Part shown: in pieces, positions 9,099-18,520 of the stretch
Layout: every line of letters starts with the position of its first letter
Numbering within the stretch: position 1 is the first letter of the stretch
Source of the DNA: Fen-1254 sp963769605
GTDB lineage: Bacteria; Bacteroidota; Ignavibacteria; UBA10030
Assembly (NCBI GenBank): GCA_963769605.1
Contig: CAVYML010000009.1
Span: 62,001 to 126,000 of the forward strand
Direction of reading: 5' to 3'
DNA: 64,000 nt
Notes under the pieces: model-generated
Databases searched by the model: none
Seen by the model: only the letters and a program-made list of their open reading frames with translations
Told to the model about the DNA's origin: nothing
Translations under genes and position numbers: made by a program

Positions 9099-10391
9099 CT
9101 ATCTTATTTTTTTTATCTCTACGTTCCTTATCTCTCCGCCGAGAACAAACACCGATATCACTCCCAAAGGAACGAGTAAGGCTCCCATTATAAAAACCGG
9201 CACATAAGTCTTCGCGCTAAGAACAGGAATAAGCCATGTGCTGAAAACCAGAACGCCAAGCACTGCGCTCATCCCTCCGAAGCCGGCAAGTGAACCGACA
9301 GAGCGCCCGGAAAAATAATCGCTTGGAAGCGTTTGTATATTATTCATTGCTATTTGAAAACCGCCGAGAACCGCCGCCATCAACACAACGGCCAGAAACG
9401 GAGAATTCGCAAAAGCCGTAAGAAGAAAAGCTGGAATCATGATTGTACCGCCAATGACGACTGACCATTTACGGGCTTTATCGACAGACCATCCTTTATG
9501 AATCATATTCCCCGACCACCATCCTCCTGCAATACACCCGACCGCTCCGCCAAGGTACGGCACCCAGGCAAAAAAACCTATCTGTTTAATATTGAAGCCA
9601 AACCGCTCTACAAGAAAAATCGACAGCCAATTGACGAACAGCCACCAGATTGGATCGAGAAAAAATCTTGAAACGATAACCGACCAGCTTTGTTTGTATG
9701 TAAGAATCTCTCCCCACGCAGGAACATATTCATCTGAAGAATGATTCATGTTCCCTGACTTTTGACCGGTCAAAATATAACGGCGCTCATCTTCACTCAT
9801 CCAGGGATGCGCTGCCGGGCCGCATTTATAGAGAATCCACCACGGTATAATCCAGAGCATTCCGCAGCTACCGATGACGATAAAAGTCGCTTTCCAACCG
9901 GCTAATAAATACAACGCAGCGACAATCGGAGCAGAAAGAACGGCTCCAAGCGAAGAACCTGTATTAAAGATCCCTTGAGCAAGCGCACGTTCCTTGATTG
10001 GGAACCACTCTCCGCTCGCTTTAGTTCCTCCCGGAAAATTTCCGGCTTCACTCAATCCAAGTAAAGCGCGAAATCCGGAAAAACTAAAAATACCGCGGGC
10101 GGCTCCGTGCAGCATGCACGCAATCGACCAGACGGATATGCTCAGCACAAATCCGATGCGAATTCCCACCCAATCGAACATCCTGCCGGTCAACGCCTGA
10201 CCTATTCCATAAGCGATCATAAACGCAGCCACAATTGACGCATATTGATCTTTGTTCAGGTTCAAATCTTTAGAAATGCCCGGCCACATGATCGCAAGCG
10301 AGGAGCGATCGATGTAATTGATGATGGTTGCAATTCCAATGAGACCGATAATCAACCATCGCAGTTCCTTAATTTTTTTTATTGGAACCAT
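9099..10391 (-). CDS. MFS transporter, anion:cation symporter type (hexuronate/glucarate-like)
   Basis: 430 residues with about twelve hydrophobic segments. Family marks are RWLIIGLIGIATIINYIDRSSLAI at the first helix, the loop GRMFDWVGIRIGF between helices 2 and 3, LGLSEAGNFPGGTKASGEWFP, and ERALAQGIFNTGSSLGAVLSAP. These are typical of the ACS subfamily, which includes ExuT (galacturonate/glucuronate) and GudP (glucarate). It therefore probably imports a sugar acid with protons across the inner membrane. It is the promoter-proximal gene of the minus-strand run MFS, isomerase, GH27, and is divergent from the plus-strand polysaccharide genes. Uptake of galacturonate would fit the GH28 and GH78 genes nearby, but the substrate call is inference. 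Confidence 0.9.
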   Translation of the reverse strand: MVPIKKIKELRWLIIGLIGIATIINYIDRSSLAIMWPGISKDLNLNKDQYASIVAAFMIAYGIGQALTGRMFDWVGIRIGFVLSISVWSIACMLHGAARGIFSFSGFRALLGLSEAGNFPGGTKASGEWFPIKERALAQGIFNTGSSLGAVLSAPIVAALYLLAGWKATFIVIGSCGMLWIIPWWILYKCGPAAHPWMSEDERRYILTGQKSGNMNHSSDEYVPAWGEILTYKQSWSVIVSRFFLDPIWWLFVNWLSIFLVERFGFNIKQIGFFAWVPYLGGAVGCIAGGWWSGNMIHKGWSVDKARKWSVVIGGTIMIPAFLLTAFANSPFLAVVLMAAVLGGFQIAMNNIQTLPSDYFSGRSVGSLAGFGGMSAVLGVLVFSTWLIPVLSAKTYVPVFIMGALLVPLGVISVFVLGGEIRNVEIKKIR

Positions 10392-10565
10392 CTCGCTTCG
10401 TTACTTTCATTCATCGATGAATATTTCTGTCTGTTCCCGATCGGCATAAAGCGCTCGCGACTAACGAACCCGATTTTTTCGCCGATCATAAGTTAGTTAT
10501 TTTTGATCCATAGTATTCTTTTCACTAAGTTTAATATAGATCACTTTTAGGGGCAGATCAAGATT

Positions 10566-10848
10566 ATGAATGATAAAGTCGATATTTCCACTCCTTCTGA
10601 AAAATGCAGAAGCTGCGGATCGGCATTAGCCGGTAATTATTGCAGCACATGCGTGGAAAAGAGATTTAATCCTCGCTATGATTTGTCAATCGGCAAGTTT
10701 ATAGAGCACAGCGTCGATATTTTCATTCATCTTGACTCCAAAGTATTCAAAACTTTTAAAATGCTTTTCTTTTATTCGTACTGGAACTGTATCGTGAAAG
10801 CATTACGGTGTTAACCTTGTTTATTTTGTAAGCGGTTGTCCGGAATGA
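10566..10848 (+). pseudogene. Decayed N-terminal remnant of a DUF3667-like zinc-ribbon membrane protein
   Basis: An 82-residue frame (stop at 10814) opens with KCRSCGSALAGNYCSTCVEKR, the two-CxxC zinc ribbon that begins DUF3667 proteins, followed by FIHLDSKVFKTFKMLFF, which matches the family's LDxxxxKTxxxLL block. The family then continues with an R-P/T-G segment and a membrane domain. Here that continuation appears in the next frame (IRTGTVS, then an in-frame TGA, then KHYGVNLVYFVSG), and everything further is missing. So the gene has at least one frameshift near 10760, one stop codon and a lost membrane domain. This is a relic rather than a working small protein. The following gene begins at 10885. 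Confidence 0.65.
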
Positions 10849-10884
10849 GTGAGCGAACTCTTCCGGGGAAAAAAAGGTGAGATC

Positions 10885-13179
10885 ATGACTCGCAAATTCG
10901 ATCCTGCAGCAGTATGGATATTCCTTTTCATAAACACATTATTTTCTATTTCTTCGTTTGCCGGGAATCATTCGAGCGGCTCCGATATTCAATTTCGGTG
11001 GACGAGTTCTGAATTCGGCGGCGGCGGTTATGTTACCGGAATACTGCAGCATCCCGATCATCCTGATATCCTTTATATCAGAACCGATGTCGCGGGAGTT
11101 TTTAAGAGCGTTGACGGCGGTAAAAGCTGGAAGGCAATTAATAATGGAATGACCGAAGGATATCACCATAATGTAGAATCTTTTGCCATGAGTTTAATGG
11201 ATCCCGATGTTTTGTTCCGTGCTTCGGGCGAAGCTCGCGGTCATGTAATGGTCTCCGCGGTACACAAATCGAGCGACGGAGGAATGACCTGGAAACTTGT
11301 GACCGATAAACCAGACTTTTTCGGAAACGGAGCGATAAGATTTTATGGCGAGAAAATCGGCGTCGATCCCTTCGACCGAAGTTTTATTGCAGCAGCAAGC
11401 AATATGAAAGGAATCTGGATCAGTCATGATGAAGGCGAAACATGGAAGTATGCCGGGCTTCAAGGCGAGCCTTTCTGCTGTCTGGGGTTTCATCCATCTG
11501 TAAAAAATATGATCTATGCCGGAACGCTCGATTCTTTGCCGTTCGCAGCTTATTTATACCCGGACGGTTCATACAAAAGAGAAAAGATCGGCAGGCTTTA
11601 CCGATCAACGACTATGGGTAAGTCATGGGACATCCTCTTTGAGAAAAAAGGAACAAGTTTTACAAATTTGGCATTCGATAAAGATGATCCTGCTGCGATT
11701 CTCGCTGCATTCCGCAACGATGGGATCTACAAATCCACCGACGGCGGAAAAACATTCATCAAGAAAACAACATCTCTGGGAATGGCCGATTTTTCGACTC
11801 TCTCTTCCGATCCGAATAACAGCTCGGTTTTTTATGCAGCAGTCGGCCAGGGCCCGTCGCCGAATAACTATGCCGATATTCCGATCTACGGATCGAATGA
11901 CAAAGGCGAAACCTGGCACATCATCAAAAGGAATTATTCCTGGAACGACTTCAAACATTTTGCACCTCAATATCAACGGCCCGAGCAAATCGGCTGGGCG
12001 ATTTCAAAATTTGTCGTTGATAACAAAATTCCGAATAAATTCTATCTGATGGATTGGTTCGGAATTTGTACGAGCGAAGACTCATGCCAGACGTGGGACG
12101 CTCATGAATTCAAAGGAATAGGAAATATTTGTCTTGAAATGATCACTGCCGATCCTGTTGTACCGGATAAAGTAATGTTTGCAGGTGCGGACGGCCAGCC
12201 TTGCATAAGCCGCGACGGGGGCAAGACATATTCGACTTTTCCCGCATTGGACGCGGCACAAAACTATTATTGCAGTACTGTCATCTGCCCGTCTCAATTC
12301 AAAACAGGTCTTATGGTCTACGGCGTGACCAATAGTTCGGAACGTCTCAGCGCCATTTGCATAACGGAAGACGACGGTAAACACTGCAAAGTTGTCGTTC
12401 ATCTGAAAAAAGGACTCTTTGTCCAAGCGATAAAAGAAGACCCTTTCCATAAAGGCGTGTTCTTCGCTTATATAGATGGTGTAGTCTATGACGGCGCAGG
12501 CCTGTATAAATCCGTCGATTGGGGCGGAACATGGGAAAAGATGAAACTTCCAATGCTCGACAACCTGAAGACATTGCCTGTACGAAAGGATTTTATCGAA
12601 AGCGAATTGCTGGCTGTAACGGCTTATCAGGTAAAAAATATTTGCGGAACAAATCAATTGTTATGCATTGATCCGATCCGGGAGAATACAATCTATTTCG
12701 GTGAAGCCAATAAAGGGATTTTCACAACATCCGACGGCGGAAAATCGTGGCGCGTCATCGGTGAAAGCCTGCCTTTTAGAAAGGACACCGCATCGATTCT
12801 CAATGTCATTAAAGCTGATCCAAAGAGGCCGGGCTGGCTTTATGCCGGTTTCATTCACGAGGGATTGTGGCGCAGCAAGGATTACGGAAAATCCTGGCAA
12901 AAGCTTTTCCCGTCGGATAATCGCATTTTTAATGCGAGCGCCGTTGCAGTCGGCGGTCGATCCGGCAATGAAGTTTACGTGGCAAGCGAACCGCTCTACT
13001 GGTCGAGATCGGAATCTGCCGTCTATGCCAGTTTTGATAGCGGTCAGTCATGGACAAACATTTACGACAAAACGCTCGGCGCGCTTCGATGGAAAGGTAT
13101 CGATGTCGATAATAAAACCGGAAACCTGTACGGCGTTACCAACGGCAATTCGGCTTTTTATTCGGAGAGAATCAAATAA
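10885..13179 (+). CDS. Exported GH74-like / BNR-repeat (Asp-box) protein, likely polysaccharide-active
   Basis: The frame is open from 10849, but the ATG at 10885 directly precedes a signal peptide (residues 1-25, KFDPAAVWIFLFINTLFSIS...FAG). The 764-residue product holds about thirteen Asp-box segments of the type S-x-D-x-G-x-[ST]-W, for example SVDGGKSW, SSDGGMTW, SHDEGETW, STDGGKTF, SEDSCQTW, TSDGGKSW, SKDYGKSW and SFDSGQSW, spaced 40-70 residues apart. The opening WTSSEFGGGGYVTGILQHPDHPDILYIRTDVAGVFKS-type stretch is characteristic of GH74 xyloglucanases and their relatives, which are double seven-bladed propellers. Catalytic aspartates cannot be fixed by eye, so it may be a non-GH74 propeller acting on another glycan. 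It leads the plus-strand run to GH28, GH78 and the deacetylase. Confidence 0.85.
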   Translation: MTRKFDPAAVWIFLFINTLFSISSFAGNHSSGSDIQFRWTSSEFGGGGYVTGILQHPDHPDILYIRTDVAGVFKSVDGGKSWKAINNGMTEGYHHNVESFAMSLMDPDVLFRASGEARGHVMVSAVHKSSDGGMTWKLVTDKPDFFGNGAIRFYGEKIGVDPFDRSFIAAASNMKGIWISHDEGETWKYAGLQGEPFCCLGFHPSVKNMIYAGTLDSLPFAAYLYPDGSYKREKIGRLYRSTTMGKSWDILFEKKGTSFTNLAFDKDDPAAILAAFRNDGIYKSTDGGKTFIKKTTSLGMADFSTLSSDPNNSSVFYAAVGQGPSPNNYADIPIYGSNDKGETWHIIKRNYSWNDFKHFAPQYQRPEQIGWAISKFVVDNKIPNKFYLMDWFGICTSEDSCQTWDAHEFKGIGNICLEMITADPVVPDKVMFAGADGQPCISRDGGKTYSTFPALDAAQNYYCSTVICPSQFKTGLMVYGVTNSSERLSAICITEDDGKHCKVVVHLKKGLFVQAIKEDPFHKGVFFAYIDGVVYDGAGLYKSVDWGGTWEKMKLPMLDNLKTLPVRKDFIESELLAVTAYQVKNICGTNQLLCIDPIRENTIYFGEANKGIFTTSDGGKSWRVIGESLPFRKDTASILNVIKADPKRPGWLYAGFIHEGLWRSKDYGKSWQKLFPSDNRIFNASAVAVGGRSGNEVYVASEPLYWSRSESAVYASFDSGQSWTNIYDKTLGALRWKGIDVDNKTGNLYGVTNGNSAFYSERIK

Positions 13180-13294
13180 GCACGAGAACAATATCGCTCG
13201 TATAAACGGATCGGTTCATGGATAAGTTCTCTTCCGTACCGTGAAGTATTCTTTTATCCGGAAGACAATGACAAAGAATTTAACAAAGGCAGTT

Positions 13295-14697
13295 ATGAAA
13301 AACGAATTCATTCTTTTTACGTTTATGTTTTTTTCGCCGGCACATTATGTGCGAAAGCTTTCAACGACAGCGCTTCCACCGTGGTTGTTTATCCTGCCCC
13401 GCCGGGTTTAACGACAAGCGGCATCTATTCGCTTAAAGCAAATAATCGGGATATCTGGACGGAAAAATTCCGGACAACTATGGATATCGACAAGTTTCCG
13501 GATTGGTTTTTAGAGCTTTACACACGGGTTCAGCAAGAAGTTCATCAAGCGAGTTTTTCCTGCGATGGTAAAGTACAGATTTCCATACGTGTTCCCAGCG
13601 CGATTAAAAACGTCATCATTCACCCGGCGAGCCGCGGAATACAACCGCAGGTGAACGGCAATATATTGACCTTCACCCTCCCCGGACCCGATAAAATATA
13701 TATCGAAATTGACAGCCTTCCTCCCCTCTTTGTTTTTGCCGATCCTCTTGAACATGAAAATATTTCTCCGAACGGTCCGGGTGTTCATTATTTCGGTCCC
13801 GGTGTCCACCGGCCGGGGTATATCACATTGAAGGACAACGAGACGGTGTACATAGCGGCAGGTGCGATTGTCTACGGAGGTATTCGTGCAAATGGAGTTC
13901 ATAATATCCGGGTTGCAGGCCGCGGTATTCTCGACGGCGGTTTTGAGTTCAAACAAATGGTGCTGGTTGAAAATTGTAAAGACGTCCTTTTCGAAGACGT
14001 GATGATTCGCAACGGTGACGGATGGACGAATACGCTTGTCAATTGCGACATGCTGCGTTACGACAATGTAAAGGTGTTAAGTTTCGGCCCCGGCGGAGAT
14101 GGAATCGACCCTCTCGGTTCGAAAAAAATTGTAATCTCCAGCTGCTTCTTCCGCTGCACCGACGATTGTATCGCAATCAAAGCTCCGGCACGGGATCAAA
14201 TTGTCGACGACGTAGTAGTTTCCGATAATACAATGATCGGCTTTGCTTTCAGCGACGGAGTTACGATTGGTTTTGAAACCAATGCAGTTTCCATCAGCAA
14301 TATCACTGTTCGTAATTGCGATGTGATACTTGCACGCGGGGGCAGCCGCGTTGAAGGGCACAGCGGGTTCAGCATCATTTGCGACGGACCGGCTGTTATC
14401 GACAATGTTCTGTATGATAACATACGGGTTGAGAAATCAGAAATAAAGCTGTTCGAACTGCAAATAACCGACGGCACTAAATACGGATCAGGCCCTCCCG
14501 GACACATCAAGAACATTACACTGAAGAATATTTCGTGGGCGCACGAAGGTCCTCTTATTCTTAAAGGATTTGACGAGAATCACCGGGTACAGATAGTGAC
14601 ATTCGATCATTGCACGGCAGCGGGCAAACCGCTCCGCGATCTTAAAAATTCAATGCTGCATATCGGAAGTTTTGTCGATGATGTGGCAGTGAAATAA
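13295..14697 (+). CDS. GH28-like polygalacturonase-family beta-helix enzyme, start separated by a -1 frameshift
   Basis: The main frame (to 14697) has no ATG at its 5' end; the only internal start is a GTG at 13381 without a ribosome binding site. An ATG at 13295, after AAAGGC, begins MKNEFILFTFMFF and then meets a run of seven T (13328-13334). A -1 step there continues as FAGTLCAKAFNDSAS into the main frame, which reconstructs an ideal signal peptide. The product is about 466 residues: an N-terminal beta domain, then a right-handed beta-helix with GPGGDGIDPLGS, CTDDCIAIKAP and SDGVTIGFET, matching the GH28 Asp motifs. The usual GHG motif is not evident (EGHSG is the nearest), so the activity may be on a modified pectin. 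It sits directly before the GH78 gene (22 bases). Confidence 0.8.
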
Positions 14698-14719
14698 CAA
14701 TATTTTCACAGCTCATGCC

Positions 14720-17518
14720 ATGAATAATTCAATTGTACGATTTCTTATTCTCTGCTGCCTGCTCGCTGCTTACAATAACAATCTGTTATGCGGATCGCAG
14801 ACGGCTTCAAAGGTAACGATAATGAACCCGAGGACGGAATTCATAACAAACCCGATTGGCATCGATATTTCCCACCCGAGATTAAGCTGGGAGTTGCAAT
14901 CGGATGAGAGAGGAACATTTCAAACCGCATACGAAATTCTTGTCAGCGATAACCAAAACGACTTGGAGAACAATAACGGGACCGACTTGCACACGGGCAA
15001 GGTTAATTTGAATTCAACATACGGAATCGTCTACGACGGCAAGCCCTTGACGTCATTTGTTCGATACTTTTGGAAGGTTAGAATCTGGGATGAGCAAGGG
15101 CTGCCAAGTAAATGGAGTGCAGTGAGTTGGTTCGAAACAGCTATGATGGCAACTTCCGACTGGGAAGCACACTGGATCAGCGATCCCAATCCCCTTCCGG
15201 CTTACGAAGAAGATTTTTATAAAGAAAATACCGCTCCGCTGATTCGTAAAGAAATCAATCTGGAAAAAGAAGTATCCTCCGCCCGTTTATATATTTCCGG
15301 TTTAGGCTATTATGAAGCCCGTCTTAATGGTGAAAAAATCGGCGATGCCATGCTCGACCCGGGTTGGACGCAGTACGGCAAACAAGTATTATATTCCACC
15401 TACGATGTAACGAATCAAATAAAAAAGGGGAAGAATGCAATTGGCATCATTCTTGGCAATGGCTGGTACAATCCCTTGCCGCTAAACATGTTTGGATTCA
15501 ACCTTCGAAACACACTAACGACCGGCAAGCCCTGTGTTAAGGCTCAATTGAGATTAGTATTCAGCGATGGAACTGTAAAAACGATTGCAACCGATTCCAC
15601 ATGGAAAACCACCGGTGGACCAATTCTTAAAAACAATGTCTATTTAGGCGAGATGTATGATGCAAGAAAGGAACAGGAGAATTGGGATAACCCCGGGTTT
15701 TCCGGCAACGAATGGAAGGACTGCATTGTCATTCCCGGTCCAAACGGAATGCTCACTGCTCAAATGGAGCCTCCTATCAGGGTAACGCGTGCATTGAAAG
15801 CGAAAAAAATCTATGAGTTAAAACCCGGAGTTTTTATTATCGACTTCGGACAAAACTTTGCCGGTACAGTAAAGTTAAGAGTTAAAGGCCCGGCCGGAAC
15901 TGTCGTTACAATCCGCTGCGGGGAAGATGTTCATGCGGACGGCTCCTTAAATTACTTTACAAATCTGGTTGCGCAGCTCAAAGATATCTGGAATGCCAAT
16001 CCCGGAAAGGGCGCTCCCAGACCTCCGGTAAGCACAATAAGTTATATTTTAGAAGGAAACGGCGAGGAAGTGTATTCGCCCCGATTCACTTTTCATTCAT
16101 TCCGCTATATTGAACTGTCCGGGTTTCCCGGATGGCCGGATTCGGGTACAGTCGAAGGATTACGAATGAATTCCGATCTGAAGGAAAGCGGAAGCTTTGA
16201 ATGTTCAAATGAAATGTTTAACAAGGTTCAGGAAATGGTGCAATGGACTTTTTTAAGCAACGTCTTCAGCATTCAGAGTGATTGCCCCGGACGGGAAAAG
16301 TTCGGTTATGGCGCCGATATCGTTACAACTGCCGAGGCATTTTGTTATAATTTCGATATGAGCAATTTTTACAGAAAAACGATTCAAGATTTTGTCAATG
16401 ATGTCCGCCCAAACGGAGGAATGCCGGAGATCGCACCTTCAACCGGAATCGCAAGCGAAGGTATGGGCGGCGGAACAGGCTCTCCGGGCTGGCAGCTGGC
16501 ATTTCCGTTCGGTCTCAAAGTACTCTACGATTATTACGGCGATAGAGAGATTGTCGAAAAATATTATGATGTCCTGAAAAGACAAATTGAGTTTATGCAC
16601 TCCGCAGCTCCGGGCAATATTGTCGAGCGGGATATCGGCGATCATGAAAGCATCGATCCCAAACCGATATCTCTTTCAGCAACGGCCTTTTACTACCAGC
16701 ACGTGAAAATTCTTGCTGAATTTGCTCACCTTATGGAGAAAACCGAAGATGCGGAATATTATGACAGGCTGGCCGGTGAAATCAAATGTGCGTTTGTAAA
16801 GAAGTTCTTAAAACAGGGAACCGGAATATTCGATTCAGGGACGCAGGCCGCACAGCTTATATCTCTCTATTACGATTTGGTTCCTGAGAGCGAAAAAAAT
16901 GCGGCCATGAATCGTCTTTTGCTGGAAATTTATGGCAAGCATAAGGGTCATCTCTCAACCGGAATATTCGGAACAAAATTTTTATTTGAAGTATTCCGCC
17001 GGGAGAACCGCAATGATGTATCATACTCTATTGCCAATCAACGCGATTATCCCGGCTATGCCGATATGCTGGCACACGGCGCCACGACTCTCTATGAAAG
17101 CTGGAAATATCCCGATACGATAAATTCACAGAATCATCCTATGTTTGGTTCCATTTCGGAATGGTTCTATAAGTCTATTCTCGGCATTAACGCTGCAGCT
17201 CCGGGATTCTCACGGTTCGCGATTAAACCTCAACCGGCCGGCGACCTAACCTGGGCTAAGGGATATTATCATGCAGTCGCCGGCACGATACGCTGCGACT
17301 GGAAAATCGACGGCACACGTTTCATTTTACATGTAACTGTTCCGGCAAATACAAACGCGATGATATACGTCCCGTCAGTTCCGGATAAGCAAGTTTTGGA
17401 AACCGGCAAGCCTGCATCGCAATCTGCCGGACTGAGGTTTAAGGAATACCAAGACAATTATGCCGTGTTCGAGGCCGAATCGGGGAATTATAACTTTGAG
17501 TCCATCTGCTTAAAATGA
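14720..17518 (+). CDS. Alpha-L-rhamnosidase, glycoside hydrolase family 78
   Basis: 932 residues with an N-terminal signal peptide (1-25). Domains in order: a fibronectin-like N domain (about 33-140, starting MNPRTEFITNPIGIDISHPRLSWEL), the beta-sandwich rhamnosidase_N (about 165-335, WHISDPN / YEARLNGEKIGDAMLDPGWTQYGKQVLY), a second sandwich (about 350-455), the (alpha/alpha)6 catalytic barrel (about 465-820) and a C-terminal sandwich. The barrel holds SDCPGREKFGYGAD near residue 520, the family's acidic motif with the general-acid Glu, and HGATTLYESW, with the second catalytic Glu. It releases terminal L-rhamnose, as found in rhamnogalacturonan and flavonoid glycosides. Its position between a GH28-like enzyme and a carbohydrate deacetylase supports a pectin-related role. 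Confidence 0.96.
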   Translation: MNNSIVRFLILCCLLAAYNNNLLCGSQTASKVTIMNPRTEFITNPIGIDISHPRLSWELQSDERGTFQTAYEILVSDNQNDLENNNGTDLHTGKVNLNSTYGIVYDGKPLTSFVRYFWKVRIWDEQGLPSKWSAVSWFETAMMATSDWEAHWISDPNPLPAYEEDFYKENTAPLIRKEINLEKEVSSARLYISGLGYYEARLNGEKIGDAMLDPGWTQYGKQVLYSTYDVTNQIKKGKNAIGIILGNGWYNPLPLNMFGFNLRNTLTTGKPCVKAQLRLVFSDGTVKTIATDSTWKTTGGPILKNNVYLGEMYDARKEQENWDNPGFSGNEWKDCIVIPGPNGMLTAQMEPPIRVTRALKAKKIYELKPGVFIIDFGQNFAGTVKLRVKGPAGTVVTIRCGEDVHADGSLNYFTNLVAQLKDIWNANPGKGAPRPPVSTISYILEGNGEEVYSPRFTFHSFRYIELSGFPGWPDSGTVEGLRMNSDLKESGSFECSNEMFNKVQEMVQWTFLSNVFSIQSDCPGREKFGYGADIVTTAEAFCYNFDMSNFYRKTIQDFVNDVRPNGGMPEIAPSTGIASEGMGGGTGSPGWQLAFPFGLKVLYDYYGDREIVEKYYDVLKRQIEFMHSAAPGNIVERDIGDHESIDPKPISLSATAFYYQHVKILAEFAHLMEKTEDAEYYDRLAGEIKCAFVKKFLKQGTGIFDSGTQAAQLISLYYDLVPESEKNAAMNRLLLEIYGKHKGHLSTGIFGTKFLFEVFRRENRNDVSYSIANQRDYPGYADMLAHGATTLYESWKYPDTINSQNHPMFGSISEWFYKSILGINAAAPGFSRFAIKPQPAGDLTWAKGYYHAVAGTIRCDWKIDGTRFILHVTVPANTNAMIYVPSVPDKQVLETGKPASQSAGLRFKEYQDNYAVFEAESGNYNFESICLK

Positions 17519-17553
17519 AAATGTCTCTTTTAATTTTTTTAAAGGCTCATCCT

Positions 17554-18408
17554 ATGAAATATTTATCGTTCGTGATTGTTCTCTTTTTTGCCTCTTTGCG
17601 AAGTCAGGCTCAAAATGATACGAATATCTATTTAATTGCAAGAGCCGATGACATGGCATCCTTTCATGATGCGAATACAGCTTGTATCAAGGCCTGCAAG
17701 GAGGGTATTGGCCGGAGTATTGAAGTCATGGTTCCATGTCCATGGTTTCCTGAAGCCGTTAAAATGTTGAATGAGAATCCGTCTATCGATGTCGGAATTC
17801 ATTTAGTCTTAACGAGCGAATGGGAAGGCATTCGATGGCGGCCTTTGAGTTCTGTTCCAAGCCTTGTCGATAAGGACGGATATTTTTATCAAAAGATTTG
17901 GGAAGGGAACACTATTTCACCCGGCGGCTGCCTGCTTAAAGCCGATTGGAAAATCGAAGACATTGAAAAAGAATTGCGCGCGCAAATTGAATTGGCAATG
18001 AAATATATCCCGCGCATTTCCCATGTGAGCGCTCACATGGGCTTTAAAGACATGGATCCCAAAGTGAACGAACTGTTCGATAAAATAGCACGTGAGTATA
18101 AATTGCATTCCGAAAATATTCCCGGCATCAGATACCTTAACGGATGGGATAACAACAAATCTTTGGATGAGAGAATCACACAGTTTATTTCCAGTATCAA
18201 CAATATGACGCCGGGGACGTATGTATTTATCGAACATCCGGGATTAGATGATCCCGAGATGCGCTCGGCACTATTCGATCAAAAGAATAGTCTTGCGCCT
18301 GACCGGCAAGCTGTAACAGATATTTACACAAATAAAAAAGTATTAGATGCACTCCATGCAAAAGGCGTCATACTGATCAGTTACGTCGATTTATTCAAAA
18401 AGAAATAA
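17554..18408 (+). CDS. ChbG/YdjC-family carbohydrate deacetylase, exported
   Basis: An ATG at 17515 overlaps the GH78 stop, but the start at 17554 follows AAAGG and gives a proper signal peptide (MKYLSFVIVLFFASLRSQAQ), so I prefer it. The 284-residue protein has the YdjC pattern: IYLIARADDMASFHDAN near the mature N-terminus (the metal-binding DD), VGIHLVLTSEWEG (His) and ISHVSAHMGFKD (His pair). YdjC enzymes remove N- or O-acetyl groups from oligosaccharides. Most characterised members are cytosolic and act on chito-oligosaccharides; an exported one at the end of a rhamnosidase/pectinase run more likely removes acetyl groups that block pectin hydrolysis, but this is inference. Confidence 0.88.
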   Translation: MKYLSFVIVLFFASLRSQAQNDTNIYLIARADDMASFHDANTACIKACKEGIGRSIEVMVPCPWFPEAVKMLNENPSIDVGIHLVLTSEWEGIRWRPLSSVPSLVDKDGYFYQKIWEGNTISPGGCLLKADWKIEDIEKELRAQIELAMKYIPRISHVSAHMGFKDMDPKVNELFDKIAREYKLHSENIPGIRYLNGWDNNKSLDERITQFISSINNMTPGTYVFIEHPGLDDPEMRSALFDQKNSLAPDRQAVTDIYTNKKVLDALHAKGVILISYVDLFKKK

Positions 18409-18481
18409 GCTCCGAAACATTGTTTGGCCTATGACATTCGTAACTCATAAGTAACTTACCTCGGTATTGCAATTATAAGTC

Positions 18482-18514
18482 AGATGGAGTCCATCTAAAA
18501 GATGGGCTCCATCT
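18482..18514. terminator. Hairpin between converging genes
   Basis: A 15-base arm at 18482-18496 (AGATGGAGTCCATCT) pairs with 18500-18514 across a three-base loop, with a single G.T wobble. It lies between the converging deacetylase gene and the T9SS remnant. There is no T-run on either side, so it may stop transcription weakly, protect the 3' end of mRNA, or be a repeat. Confidence 0.5.
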
Positions 18515-18520
18515 TGGCGC

